A stretch of 64,000 nucleotides of DNA, from the NCBI GenBank assembly GCA_964478075.1, contig CAYZGO010000004.1, positions 91,659 to 155,658 on the forward strand. The letters are read 5' to 3'. Numbering within the stretch: position 1 is the first letter of the stretch; every line of letters begins with the position of its first letter. Both the position numbers and the translations under genes were made by a program. This document shows, piece by piece, positions 16,176-25,381 of the stretch. The stretch comes from DAOUEX01 sp034430235 (GTDB lineage: Bacteria; Chloroflexota; Anaerolineae; UBA2200). The notes under the pieces were generated by a model that was given only the letters and a program-made list of their open reading frames with translations, did not search any database and was not told the origin of the DNA.

Positions 16176-16942
16176 GTCAAGATCCTGTGCCTAACAACCT
16201 TGAACAACCGCGTGACGAATACCGTACCATACCCGAAGGAGGCTTGGCGGCCAATTTCTGGAACTATGTGCAGCGAGTGACAGGCGAGCGCTCGCTTGGT
16301 CGCTTTGTGTGGCAGGGCACTGTCCTGACGCTGCTGTACCGCCTGCCGACCATCTGGACATCTATTCTGCGTGGCATCATCTACCGCACCGTGCTTGGTG
16401 AGGTCGGCTCGTCTTGCCTGATCGAAGAAGACGTCCGCTTCCGTGTCCCACGACGCGTTTTCCTCGGCAGCCGGGTCTTCATAGGCCAGTACAGCCTTCT
16501 CAATGCAACCTGCAAGGACAGTTTCATCCGCCTGGGCAATGACGTGCACCTGGCCCGCTTCTGCACGCTCCGGGCGGGCAAGCGCGGCATCACTTTACAC
16601 GATGGCGTGGGGATCAACCAATACACCTTCCTGGACGGCAATGGCGGGGTCGAAATCGGGCCAGATACACTCCTTTCGCCAGGGGTGCAATGTATCAGTG
16701 GCAACCACATCTTCGACAATCCTGACGTGCCCATCAAGTACCAGGGCACTGAGTATGGTAAGATTACCATCGGTGAGGATTGCTGGCTGGGCACCAACGT
16801 GATTGTGCTACCAGGAGTCACCCTTGGGAGGGGCGCAGTCATTGGAGCAGGAGCCGTGGTAACAAAGGACATCCCTGCATACGGCATCGCGCTGGGCATC
16901 CCGGCCAAAGTGATTGGATTTCGAGGCGAGAATGGCAAGTGA
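16172..16942 (+). CDS. Hexapeptide-repeat acyltransferase
   Basis: The 256-residue protein has an N-terminal region of unknown fold and a left-handed beta-helix from about residue 85 to the end, with repeats such as IRLGNDVHLARF, GVEIGPDTLLSPG and VLPGVTLGRGAVIGAGAVVT. The sequence GNHIFDNPDVPIKYQG holds the conserved His that serves as general base in this family. It most likely acetylates a sugar using acetyl-CoA. Its start overlaps the end of the radical SAM gene by ATGA, and its stop overlaps the start of the flippase gene by GTGA. Confidence 0.88.
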   Translation: MSQDPVPNNLEQPRDEYRTIPEGGLAANFWNYVQRVTGERSLGRFVWQGTVLTLLYRLPTIWTSILRGIIYRTVLGEVGSSCLIEEDVRFRVPRRVFLGSRVFIGQYSLLNATCKDSFIRLGNDVHLARFCTLRAGKRGITLHDGVGINQYTFLDGNGGVEIGPDTLLSPGVQCISGNHIFDNPDVPIKYQGTEYGKITIGEDCWLGTNVIVLPGVTLGRGAVIGAGAVVTKDIPAYGIALGIPAKVIGFRGENGK

Positions 16943-18459
16943 GTACGGACTTGAGTGACGGCAACGGGACCCCTGATCTTGCCAGGCCCGCAGGCCAGTT
17001 GGCGCCAGGCATAGCCTTGGTGCTCGCTGGTCAGGCGTCTTTTGTGCTTTGCGGGTACCTGCTCCACTTTTACCTGAGCCGCGCCATTGGCCCAGTCGTT
17101 TTCGGCACGTATGGCGTGATCATAAACGTGTTAACCTGGACGGAGAGCGTACTTGAGAGCGGCGTCCCCTGGGCAGTGCGCAGGTTTCTACCGGCGGATC
17201 CCAAAGCTTCCACCTCCATCCTGCGCGCTGGCCTTACGTGGCAAATGATCGTCACGACGGTACTCTATGCGATAACCATGCTTGCAGCGCCCTGGTTTGC
17301 GGGCGTCATTGGGGATAGCGGCCTGACCTTCCACCTGCGCCTTGCGCTCACAGACCTGCTGCTGATGGCCCTGTATACTTTCTATCGCGCTGCACTCAAC
17401 GGGTTCCGATTGTTCGCCGCACAGGGTGCATCCATGGCCTCCTACGCTGTAGGTAAGCTGGCATTCAGCGCGCTGTTGGTGAAATTGGGCTACTCGCTGA
17501 CAGGCGCACTCGTCGGCAACATTCTGGGAAGTCTGATAGGATGGCTGGCCACTTTCTTGCTGCTGAAACGTAGGATTGGATCGGAGCTGAGCCGCACTGC
17601 CGCAACAACTGCGCGTGCTTCCCGGCAGTACAATGGGCGAACCATTCTGGGTTTCGCCCTCCCTACCGTGCTGTTCACACTTGCCAGCACATTCCTCACC
17701 AGCGTGGGCCTAGTCGCAGTAAAGGCGTTGGTAGCCGACGGCTCGCAGCTCGGTCATTACACTGCCGCCAACTATCTGGGCACCGCACCAACACTGCTGC
17801 TCGCAGCATTCTCACTGACGCTCTTCCCTCACCTAGCCAGCTCCATCGCTGCCAAGAATTGGAATCTGACGAGGACGTACATCCGTTCTGCCGTCCGCTA
17901 TCTTGCTCTGGTGCTGATCCCTGGCACCTTCCTAGTGCTAGGCACCTCTCCACACCTCATATCCGTTGTCTATCCGAGACAGTATGCGGTGGCTGCCCCT
18001 CTGTTGAACCTGCTGATCATCAGCACAGGGCTCTACGCCCTGTACATGATCTTTGCCAATGTGATTCTCGCAGAAGGTCGGGTGTTCCTGGCACTGAGTA
18101 TCCCCAGTGCACTGTTACCTGTGAGCCTGATGGCTACCTGGTATCTGACCAGGCAGCTCGGCCCGTCGGGCGCTGCGTATGCCGCCGTGCTGACCAAGGG
18201 ACTGGCCGCACTAGCAACAGCCGTTTACGTGCTGCGGCATTATACAGTGCATCTGGACTGGACATCCCTGCTGCGGGTAAGCATAGCGTCATTGGGCATG
18301 TATGGCCTGACACGGCTCTACGTGGCACAGGGAGCACTGTTCTTGCCCTACTGTCTGGTTCTCGGCGCCATGTATCTGGCGCTGCTGTGCCTGCTAGGAG
18401 AGGTCAGTGTTAAGGATCTGCAGAAATGGCGCGCCGCCATATCAAGCGTGCTTCAATAA
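16939..18459 (+). CDS. Polysaccharide flippase, Wzx/MOP superfamily
   Basis: The 506-residue protein has 12 to 14 membrane helices and the features of the polysaccharide transporter (Wzx) branch of the MOP superfamily. These include an N-terminal ALVLAGQASFVLCGYLL helix followed by FYLSRAIGPVVFGTYGVI, the helix-7 region FALPTVLFTLASTFLTSVGLV and the YTAANYLGTAPTLLL segment. It would turn the lipid-linked oligosaccharide made by the preceding genes across the membrane. I chose the GTG at 16939, which overlaps the stop of the acyltransferase gene; a longer frame from 16780 would lie inside that gene. It is the last gene of the operon starting at 8910. Confidence 0.88.
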   Translation: MSTDLSDGNGTPDLARPAGQLAPGIALVLAGQASFVLCGYLLHFYLSRAIGPVVFGTYGVIINVLTWTESVLESGVPWAVRRFLPADPKASTSILRAGLTWQMIVTTVLYAITMLAAPWFAGVIGDSGLTFHLRLALTDLLLMALYTFYRAALNGFRLFAAQGASMASYAVGKLAFSALLVKLGYSLTGALVGNILGSLIGWLATFLLLKRRIGSELSRTAATTARASRQYNGRTILGFALPTVLFTLASTFLTSVGLVAVKALVADGSQLGHYTAANYLGTAPTLLLAAFSLTLFPHLASSIAAKNWNLTRTYIRSAVRYLALVLIPGTFLVLGTSPHLISVVYPRQYAVAAPLLNLLIISTGLYALYMIFANVILAEGRVFLALSIPSALLPVSLMATWYLTRQLGPSGAAYAAVLTKGLAALATAVYVLRHYTVHLDWTSLLRVSIASLGMYGLTRLYVAQGALFLPYCLVLGAMYLALLCLLGEVSVKDLQKWRAAISSVLQ

Positions 18460-18557
18460 AGGGTTGTTATGAAGTACCGCTTCGAGGACTGTTTTTCAGA
18501 CGAGGATTGCAGCACAGTTCGGCAAGGTGAGGAGAATCGCATCAATAAGGACAGACT

Positions 18558-19499
18558 ATGAACAAAGAGCATGTGTATCTTTCCATTGTCATCCCAGTTT
18601 TCGACGAGGAAGCAAGCGTGCAGCCACTGCTGGAGGAGCTGGAGCCAGTACTGCAGTCACTGCATCGCCCCTATGAAGTCATCTTCGTGGACGACGGCAG
18701 CACTGACGGCTCGTTCGCAGCGCTGCAGCGATTGCACGACGCAAGCCCGGCCAACATCCGCGTTATTCGCTTCCGTCGCAACTTTGGCAAGACAGCAGCG
18801 CTGTCAGCGGGCTTCAAGCGTGCTCGAGGCGAAGTAGTGGTGACCATGGACGCCGATTTGCAGGACGACCCGCACGAGCTGCCAAAGCTGCTGCACAAGC
18901 TGGATGAAGGCTACGACCTAGTCACGGCCTGGAGAGAGCAGCGTCGGGATTCGCCATGGAAAACGCTCCTCTCGCGCATCTTCAACAGTACCGTTGCCCG
19001 GCTCACGGGTATCAAGCTGCACGATTTCAACTGCGGCTTCAAAGCCTACCGGCTGCAGGTGGCGCATGAACTCAAACTGTATGGTGACCTGCACCGCTTC
19101 ATCCCGGTGCTGGCCTACTGGAAAGGCTTCACTGTCACCGAAGTTCCCGTTCTGCATCGCCCCAGGAGTTTTGGTCACTCCAAGTATGGGTGGCAGCGTA
19201 TGGCGCGGGGCTTCTTCGACTTCCTGGTGGTACTGTTCGTGACGCACTACCTGCGGCGGCCGCTCCAGTTGTTCGGCACGCTGGGCACCATCAGCTTGAT
19301 CGTTGGCATCGTTCTCGGTCTCCACCTGACGTACCTGTGGCTGTTCGGTCCTGGCATCGGCTGGCGTCCGGCGCTGTTCGTGGATATCCTGGCGGTTGTG
19401 GTTGGCGTGCAGCTAATAGCCATCGGTCTGCTCGGTGAAATGCTGCGCAACTTTGCCTACCGCAGCGAGGACGAATATTCAGTGCGCACCGAGCTCTGA
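18558..19499 (+). CDS. GT2 glycosyltransferase, dolichyl-phosphate-mannose synthase/ArnC-like
   Basis: The 313-residue protein has a GT-A domain with DDGSTDGS near residue 46, DADLQDD (the metal-binding DXD region) and a CGFKAYR segment. Two C-terminal membrane helices follow (about residues 234-258 and 270-295). This is the arrangement of GtrB/ArnC/DPM1 proteins, which move a sugar from a nucleotide to polyprenyl phosphate. That product is the donor for GT-C enzymes, of which the window encodes at least six. The gene lies 98 bases after the flippase gene and has AAGGA before its ATG. Confidence 0.9.
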   Translation: MNKEHVYLSIVIPVFDEEASVQPLLEELEPVLQSLHRPYEVIFVDDGSTDGSFAALQRLHDASPANIRVIRFRRNFGKTAALSAGFKRARGEVVVTMDADLQDDPHELPKLLHKLDEGYDLVTAWREQRRDSPWKTLLSRIFNSTVARLTGIKLHDFNCGFKAYRLQVAHELKLYGDLHRFIPVLAYWKGFTVTEVPVLHRPRSFGHSKYGWQRMARGFFDFLVVLFVTHYLRRPLQLFGTLGTISLIVGIVLGLHLTYLWLFGPGIGWRPALFVDILAVVVGVQLIAIGLLGEMLRNFAYRSEDEYSVRTEL

Positions 19500-19657
19500 T
19501 TGTGAGCCAGGTCTCCACCTCTCGCTCCCTTGGGAGTGATGCATCCTAGTCCCCAGCCAGCCGTCCGTGCGTGAGTTGTAGTGCCGGACGGGCAATTGCG
19601 TACAGCGTCCTCTCGCAGGCTGACTCCTCAGCTCGAACTATTGCTTTGACTGCCAGC
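19500..19657. other. Spacer between convergent genes with weak hairpins
   Basis: The spacer holds CTCCC-TT-GGGAG near 19528 and CCGTCCG/CGGACGG arms near 19561-19592. Neither is followed by a convincing T-run, so terminators here are only possible. Confidence 0.3.
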
Positions 19658-20479
19658 TCAGTGCCGTACCATCATGCCAGGCTGACACGTACGACAAAAG
19701 TTGGTCAATCGCCGCCGGGCCGTTATCTCCGAAATCGGGTTGCCACAGCATGGGCAAGGCTCTCCCCCATGGCCATGCACCTGCAAGAAATCGCGGATTT
19801 CCACGTGGATGTCGGCCCCTACGCGTTCGCTCAAGGTTTCGATCGCCTCTCGCAACACAGTGTGCATAGCTTCGTATACTCGCCGCACCTCATTATCGCT
19901 CAACGAGCGCTTCTTGCGGAAGGGGTACACGCCAGCACGGAACAGGATCTCGTCGGCATAGGCATTGCCGATGCCAGCCACAAAACTCTGATTGGTGAGG
20001 ATACCCTTGATCTCGCCACGGCGGCGGCGCAAGCGCGCGGTGAAGACCTCGAATGTCAACTGCGGATCAAGGGCCTCTGGTCCCTGTGAAGCAAAGGCCG
20101 GCACCAACTCCGGGGCCGGCGTCAGATAAATCTTGCCCATTGTCACAGCATCGCTGTAGCGCAGACTCATGCCACCTGCAAAACGCAGCACCACAAAGGG
20201 CTTGCCTGGGACCTTTTTGCCAGAGGTGTGGTAGCGCAAGCGGCCTGCCAGCATGGGGTTGAGGACCAGCCAGTCGCCAGACGAGAGTCTGAAAAGCAAG
20301 AACTTGCCTCGTCTGGATACGGACTCGACACACTGTCCCACGAGACGCGAAGCAAAGTCATGCTCTGTCAGGTTTCGCACCACGATAGGCTTCAGAACGC
20401 TGGCCTGTTCGATCCTGGCACCTGTCAACTGACGTTGTAGGAACTCGGCGATGACCTCAAGATCAGGCAGTTCTGGCAC
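19658..20479 (-). CDS. mutM: Formamidopyrimidine-DNA glycosylase (Fpg/MutM)
   Basis: The 273-residue base-excision repair enzyme removes 8-oxoguanine and cuts the abasic site. The mature N-terminus is PELPDLEV, in which Pro2 is the catalytic nucleophile and Glu3 the acid. K59 lies in SRRGKFLLF. The FVAGIGNAYADEILF helix-two-turn-helix is present. The C-terminal zinc finger is CPCCGN..CRTCQ. I chose the GTG at 20479 because Pro must follow the start; the frame could extend four codons upstream to 20491. It starts 12 bases after the stop of the DmpA-type peptidase gene, so it is probably in the same transcript. Confidence 0.95.
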   Translation of the reverse strand: MPELPDLEVIAEFLQRQLTGARIEQASVLKPIVVRNLTEHDFASRLVGQCVESVSRRGKFLLFRLSSGDWLVLNPMLAGRLRYHTSGKKVPGKPFVVLRFAGGMSLRYSDAVTMGKIYLTPAPELVPAFASQGPEALDPQLTFEVFTARLRRRRGEIKGILTNQSFVAGIGNAYADEILFRAGVYPFRKKRSLSDNEVRRVYEAMHTVLREAIETLSERVGADIHVEIRDFLQVHGHGGEPCPCCGNPISEITARRRLTNFCRTCQPGMMVRH

Positions 20480-20491
20480 AGCACCCTCCAA

Positions 20492-21625
20492 TCACCCCAA
20501 TCTGCCGTGCCTGCGCAGCAGCGTCAGTAGTGCTGCGATGGGCAGCGCCTCACTCACGTGCCCATCGCGTCCCTCCATTGTGTCTGCCCTCAGCAGCGCG
20601 TTGAGCACTGCTTCCTCTGTGGACTCCGCCACAGCGTGAAACAGGCCATCGAGCACTGGTGCATTGTCTTCCACCAGTTCCAGACGTCGCGTCAGAGAGG
20701 AAGGCGCATGTGCAATCCGGTTGCTCGTGGAAAAGGCCAGCACAAAGTCCCCGCTGCTATGGCTGGCGATGGCTCCTGTGCGCGCCAGACCGTGGACGGC
20801 GCGGCGTGCTATTCTGGCCAGTTGGTGTGGGGCGAGTGGCGCATCAGTGGCAATGACTACCATCACTGAGCCCCCTGCAGAGGCCGCCTCGCTGGCAGCC
20901 ACTGGCAGTTCGCCTCCGACGGGCACACCCATCACCAACAGGTCACGCCGCCGTCCGAAATTGGCAACAAGCAGTACCCCGACGGTGAAAGCACCCAGGG
21001 ACGCAGGCAGCCGCCGGGAAGCTGTACCAACGCCCGCTTTGAAGCCAAAGGCTGACATACCTGTCCCGGCACCTACTGCCCCCTCTTCGACGGGGCCACT
21101 TACCGCCGAGTTCAAAGCGGTGAAGACGTGTTCGGCGCGTAGGTGGCGGCCCTGCATGTCGTTGAGGTAGCCATCGCTGCACTCACCGACAACTGGATTG
21201 ACCGTTGACGTCGTGATGCCGATGTCTGGGTTCCGTTCTATGCACCACTGCACCAATGCGTCGACAACGAGCCCGACACTGAGCGTGTTAGTGAGCACGA
21301 TAGGCGTTTCCAGAGTGCCCAGCTCTAGTATCTGAGGCAAACCGGTGCATTTGCCAAACCCGTTGATAACGTGCACAGACGCCGCCACTTTGTCACGAAA
21401 AAGGTTACCGCCGTGGGGCAATACCGCTGTCACACCGGTGCGTACCGGTCCCTTGCCAGGAACGAGGGCACCCTGTCCAGCGATCAACGTGCAGTGCCCC
21501 ACCAGCACGCCTTCCACATCGGTGATCGTATTCGAGCGCCCCGTTGGCATTTCGCCCACAGTGATGCCCACTTCACGCGCACGAGCCCGCTGATGAGCTC
21601 CCTCTGGCAATGTCTTACGGCTCAA
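20492..21625 (-). CDS. DmpA/P1-family aminopeptidase (S58-like)
   Basis: The protein of 377 residues shows the P1/DmpA pattern: NTITDVEGVLVGHCTL near the start, GLPQILELGTLETPIVLTNTLSVG, VVGECSDGYLND and GAVGAGTGMSAFGFKAGVGTASR. These enzymes are Ntn-hydrolases that cleave themselves ahead of the nucleophile to form two chains and act as aminopeptidases or beta-peptidyl aminopeptidases. I chose the TTG at 21625, with GGGAGGT at the right distance and a TTGA overlap with the kinase stop. An in-frame GTG at 21649 is an alternative. The nucleophile position was not verified. Confidence 0.88.
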   Translation of the reverse strand: MSRKTLPEGAHQRARAREVGITVGEMPTGRSNTITDVEGVLVGHCTLIAGQGALVPGKGPVRTGVTAVLPHGGNLFRDKVAASVHVINGFGKCTGLPQILELGTLETPIVLTNTLSVGLVVDALVQWCIERNPDIGITTSTVNPVVGECSDGYLNDMQGRHLRAEHVFTALNSAVSGPVEEGAVGAGTGMSAFGFKAGVGTASRRLPASLGAFTVGVLLVANFGRRRDLLVMGVPVGGELPVAASEAASAGGSVMVVIATDAPLAPHQLARIARRAVHGLARTGAIASHSSGDFVLAFSTSNRIAHAPSSLTRRLELVEDNAPVLDGLFHAVAESTEEAVLNALLRADTMEGRDGHVSEALPIAALLTLLRRHGRLG

Positions 21626-22560
21626 ACCACACCTCCCTTCTTCAGCCACTTTCTAGCCTTGGCAGAATCCAAACTGGCTCTCCCCACTTTTATCTGCTGT
21701 CGTCTGCGTGCTAACTCGGTGAGAACCTGCTGTTCGGCAGCAATGGCGCGGTAAGCAAAGGCAGGCAGCGACATAGCAGCAGCCACAGAGGCGAAGGCCA
21801 GACTCTCGGCAGGCCCAACGCCGGCCAGGAAGCGATGGACGAAAGAGGCCGCAAAAGCATCGCCCGCGCCCGTCGCATTAACCATAGGCTGTGGACAAGC
21901 ATTGACGCGATAGAGGTTTTCTCCCCACGCCAGAAACGCACCGCGTTCGCCACAGGTGATCACACATAAGAGATGTGGCCCGCCCTCACACAATCGCGCC
22001 ACGGCCTGTTCGAGTGTGTCCCCGCAAAGCTCCCGCGCCTCGCGCTGGTTCAGGAATATCCCGGACAAATAGGGCAAGAGACGGGAGAATGCGCCGAACT
22101 CTCCCTTATAGTCTCCCTGTGGCGAAAGATAGACCGCCTGTCCATGAGTGACTGCCTTGCGTGCCACTGCTAGTTGGTAGTCAGGGGGTGCAGTGCCCAA
22201 CCACACGCACGTGGAAACCCAAAAGCCTTCGCCCAGGGCATCCACGTGCAGCAAGCGTCCTACACCAAGCTCATAGTGAAAGCGCGAGATGTGCCCCGCA
22301 GAATCGTAGACCAGATGTATCTTTGCGTTGGGGCCCTGCGCGACCTTGAGCCTCCACAGAATGTCATCACGTTGCAGTTCGTCTAATAGTGAGCGATCAA
22401 AGTCGGTGCCCACCTGACTCCAGAACTGCACTGCATGGCCAAGCCTGGTCAGAGCAATGGCGCTATAGACTGCCGATCCCCCCAGGCAGTATGTTTTCAC
22501 ATTGGATTGCTCCAGACGATCCATGGAGAGAACGCCTGTCACGCTGAAAGTGTACACCAC
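21622..22560 (-). CDS. PfkB/ribokinase-family sugar kinase
   Basis: The 312-residue protein has the ribokinase-family start FSVTGVLSMDRLE, the second motif GGSAVYSAIALTRLGHAVQFWSQVGTD and the signature NATGAGDAFAASFVHR, where the Asp is the catalytic base and the GAGD segment forms the anion hole. ITCGERGAFLAW is also conserved. It phosphorylates a sugar, nucleoside or related alcohol with ATP; the substrate is not clear. The probable start is a GTG at 22560. It is divergent from the broken DegV gene with 60 bases between the starts. Confidence 0.87.
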   Translation of the reverse strand: MVYTFSVTGVLSMDRLEQSNVKTYCLGGSAVYSAIALTRLGHAVQFWSQVGTDFDRSLLDELQRDDILWRLKVAQGPNAKIHLVYDSAGHISRFHYELGVGRLLHVDALGEGFWVSTCVWLGTAPPDYQLAVARKAVTHGQAVYLSPQGDYKGEFGAFSRLLPYLSGIFLNQREARELCGDTLEQAVARLCEGGPHLLCVITCGERGAFLAWGENLYRVNACPQPMVNATGAGDAFAASFVHRFLAGVGPAESLAFASVAAAMSLPAFAYRAIAAEQQVLTELARRRQQIKVGRASLDSAKARKWLKKGGVV

Positions 22561-22620
22561 GCAACTAACGCCCCTGCTGTGTGTTTGCTTAGGCAGATAC
22601 TCGTATCAGGAGAGAAAACC

Positions 22621-23472
22621 ATGCCCAAGATTGCCATAGTGACCGATAGCGCGTGCGACCTGCCCGAAGGCCTGCAAAACAGACACGGCATCAAAGTTGT
22701 ACCGCTGGTAGTACGCTTTGGCACAGAGGTCTATTTGGATGGCCAATTGACTCTGGGCGAGTTCTGGAATAAGGCACGGCAAGGACCGCCGCACCCCGAA
22801 ACATCACAGCCGTCTGCCGGGATGTTTGAGGAGGCCTTCGCGCCACTGGTAGAACAAGGTTATCACATCATCTGCCTGGTCATTACCAGCAAACACAGTG
22901 GAACGTTTAACTCTGCCTACGCCGCCTCACAGAGCTTTCCCGGGCAGGTCACAGTGTTTGACACACTTTCTCTTTCGTTGGCTCAGGGGTAGCAGGCCAT
23001 CGCCGCAGCCCAGGCAGCAGTAGACGGACGCAGCGTGGAAGAGATCATAGCCCTGCTGGAAAGAATCCGCGCCCGCACACACCTGCTCATCGGTTTGGAC
23101 ACCATCGAGTACCTGCGACGCGGTGGACGCGCTGACCAAATCATTCCCGTGCTGGAGCGCGTGGTTCGCGTCCTGAACATCAAACCCATTTTGCAAGTAG
23201 TAGATGGCCAACTCAAGCTCCTGGGAGCCGCTCGCTCGCGTGAAAAGAGCATGCAGCGGATTCAACAGGGAATCGCCGGGTATGGGCATGCCGAGATGCT
23301 GATTGTTGCTCACACGCAGCGAGGCGACGAGGCGCCCGACTTTGGCCGCGCACTCGCTGAGCGTCTCGACTTTCCCTTCGAGGAAGTCATGATTGCTGAA
23401 GCAGGGCCTGTCCTGTCAAGCCACGCGGGGCCAGGAGTCATGGCTGCGGCCATCGTGCAGCATGTCGCCTAG
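22621..23472 (+). pseudogene. DegV family fatty-acid-binding protein, split by an in-frame amber codon
   Basis: The reading frame encodes a full-length DegV protein of 283 codons except for one TAG at 22990-22992. The part before it begins MPKIAIVTDSACDLPEG and contains SQPSAGMFEEAF and TSKHSGTFNSAY. The part after it continues in the same frame with QAIAAAQAAVDG, LIGLDTIEYLRRGGR and SHAGPGVMAAAI. In many relatives the aligned residue is Trp or Leu, so a single change such as TGG to TAG explains it. DegV proteins bind fatty acids for phosphorylation by FakA. The start is backed by AGGAGAG. It may be a real nonsense mutation, an assembly error or a readthrough case. Confidence 0.85.
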
Positions 23473-23694
23473 TACTACAACCTCATTTGCTTTGGAAACC
23501 CGTATTTCTCGCGCCTGCAACCTCAATCCGCCAGCGTTGCAGAACAGCTTCGCCAGGCAGGCAGAGGAGAAGAAGCGTTTCTTTCCCCGCCTCTCTCGCC
23601 CTGCGGCGGCATCTGTGTGGTTGCCCGGGGCAGGACGGGCAAGCCGCTATCCCAAAGCTGCAGTACTAGCGATGCGCTTCCTATCTGGCCCCTC

Positions 23695-25233
23695 TCAGTC
23701 GTACTTGACTTTGTCGGTCACGTCAACGAGTTGATAGGGATGTCTATAACTCGAGTAGTAGCTTTGGTCGTCCAACAAGCCATAATCTGTGTGAAGATAA
23801 TAGTCAAAGATCAGTCTGAAGGTATTGACAGGGGTTATGGAATCATACAGAAGATCGCTGCCTCCTTGGGGTAGATAGTATGCATTAAAGATCCTCATCC
23901 TCTCCTTGAGCATAATCTCCGTTGGTTGTTCCCACCCGGGACCTTTGGGGTGGCTAAAGGTTGAGGCGCCACCATGATCTGCTTGCAATACCACAATCGG
24001 CGGGACTTCTGAATTCGACAGTATCTCATCAACGAGCATTTCCACTTTTTTGTTGACGAAAATGAGCTGATTCACATAGTTCTCTGTCTGCGTCCAGACC
24101 CATCCGCTCATCTTGAGTACTGTGTCTGCAACCGGTTCCCCATTCGCCCCAAACAAATAGGGCGGATGGGGAACAGTGATATGCGCAAGAACAAAACGCG
24201 GCCCTTCGATTCTATGCGTTACTTCAGCCAGTTTCGAGAAAGTGCCCTGCACCCTCTCTCTGGCGACGTCTCTAAGATATAGTCCGAAGGGATCTAGCAT
24301 AGTCGTTTGAACCAACACTGTAAGGAATTCGTTTCCTATACCACACGCGATATCCAAATCGGCATACTGATTGCGATCCGTTGGCCCCCAGCCGGACCTG
24401 AAATTGACGAACTTGTACCCTCTCTCTTTCAGCAAACGCATTGCTTTGCTGTTTCTGATCATCTGATAAGGCACGCTCCGGTCTTGCGACCCTACTCCCA
24501 GTGTGTCACTCAGGTAGTTAACGTATTCCATGTTCAAGGATGATGACAGCGAAAGGAAAGTCGACGCGTAATTGCTCACGCTCTCGGAAGCTACATAGAA
24601 GCCTGCGTCTTCCAAATAGCTAGTGAATTCGCAGTTATCATAACCATAGATCTCCTGCAGCGTGCTCGAACTGGCATAGCCATCCAAGATGATGTAGTAA
24701 ATGTCCGGAAGCGTTTGTGCTTCCCCTGCATTTGTCGTGGCAGCTTCTCCGCTCTCCGCGCTTCTGTCGTCCTGCCAGACAACCCTCGTTTTGAGCTTGT
24801 AGGCGCCAATGCTAATCAGAGACATCACAACCAGGGAAGCTGCCACAATGTTCACAAAGCGCGTGAGATTGTGCAAATCCCTGCGCGTCTTCAAGCAAAA
24901 GCCAGCGCCAAGAACAAAGACAATAGCTGAGCTTAGCAGAAGATACCTGGGCCTGCCAAGATCAAATGGGCCTATGACCAAACCGTCTATCACACTATGA
25001 ATATGCCCGTACGAGAAGAAGAGTAGCAAGAAAAGGGAGACGATTAACCCCGCCTTTCGCGTGTTCCTCAAAACAAGACTCAATAACGAGAACAAGAGGA
25101 GAGCAACGCCGAGAGCGACTGCTATCGGGACGAGAGCCTCACTCAATAAGGCGGAACCTATGTTATTGGCATAGAGGGACAAGACGGGGTATACTGCAAA
25201 GAGCAGAGGGTGAATAACAACTGATTTATTCAT
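23695..25233 (-). CDS. Membrane-anchored sulfatase/phosphotransferase-like protein
   Basis: The 512-residue protein has about five membrane helices in residues 1-150 and an outer alkaline-phosphatase-like domain. DIYYIILDGYASSST holds the metal-binding Asp and a Ser/Thr nucleophile region. HITVPHPPYLF and VVLQADHGG supply further metal ligands (Asp-His). The fold is shared by sulfatases, phosphoglycerol transferases (LtaS type) and phosphoethanolamine transferases. No CxPxR sulfatase motif is present, so phosphodiester or phosphate transfer is more likely than sulfate hydrolysis. It closes a leftward cluster with a CDP-glycerol phosphotransferase-like gene, 148 bases upstream. Confidence 0.8.
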   Translation of the reverse strand: MNKSVVIHPLLFAVYPVLSLYANNIGSALLSEALVPIAVALGVALLLFSLLSLVLRNTRKAGLIVSLFLLLFFSYGHIHSVIDGLVIGPFDLGRPRYLLLSSAIVFVLGAGFCLKTRRDLHNLTRFVNIVAASLVVMSLISIGAYKLKTRVVWQDDRSAESGEAATTNAGEAQTLPDIYYIILDGYASSSTLQEIYGYDNCEFTSYLEDAGFYVASESVSNYASTFLSLSSSLNMEYVNYLSDTLGVGSQDRSVPYQMIRNSKAMRLLKERGYKFVNFRSGWGPTDRNQYADLDIACGIGNEFLTVLVQTTMLDPFGLYLRDVARERVQGTFSKLAEVTHRIEGPRFVLAHITVPHPPYLFGANGEPVADTVLKMSGWVWTQTENYVNQLIFVNKKVEMLVDEILSNSEVPPIVVLQADHGGASTFSHPKGPGWEQPTEIMLKERMRIFNAYYLPQGGSDLLYDSITPVNTFRLIFDYYLHTDYGLLDDQSYYSSYRHPYQLVDVTDKVKYD

Positions 25234-25381
25234 GATCTATCCAAGCTGGCTCCCTTGTCATCAGATACAAGGTTCCTTTGGAATTTCCGATCTTGACAAG
25301 GCTTCCTGAAAACTGCCGCGTCACCGTCACCGGCTTTCAACGCTCCACATCCATCGCGAGTATGTCTCTTCCTTCCGTGTC

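Noticed and set aside
23695..25233. True arylsulfatase
   Set aside because: The CxPxR motif needed for the formylglycine residue is absent; a phosphotransferase or phosphatase role fits better.
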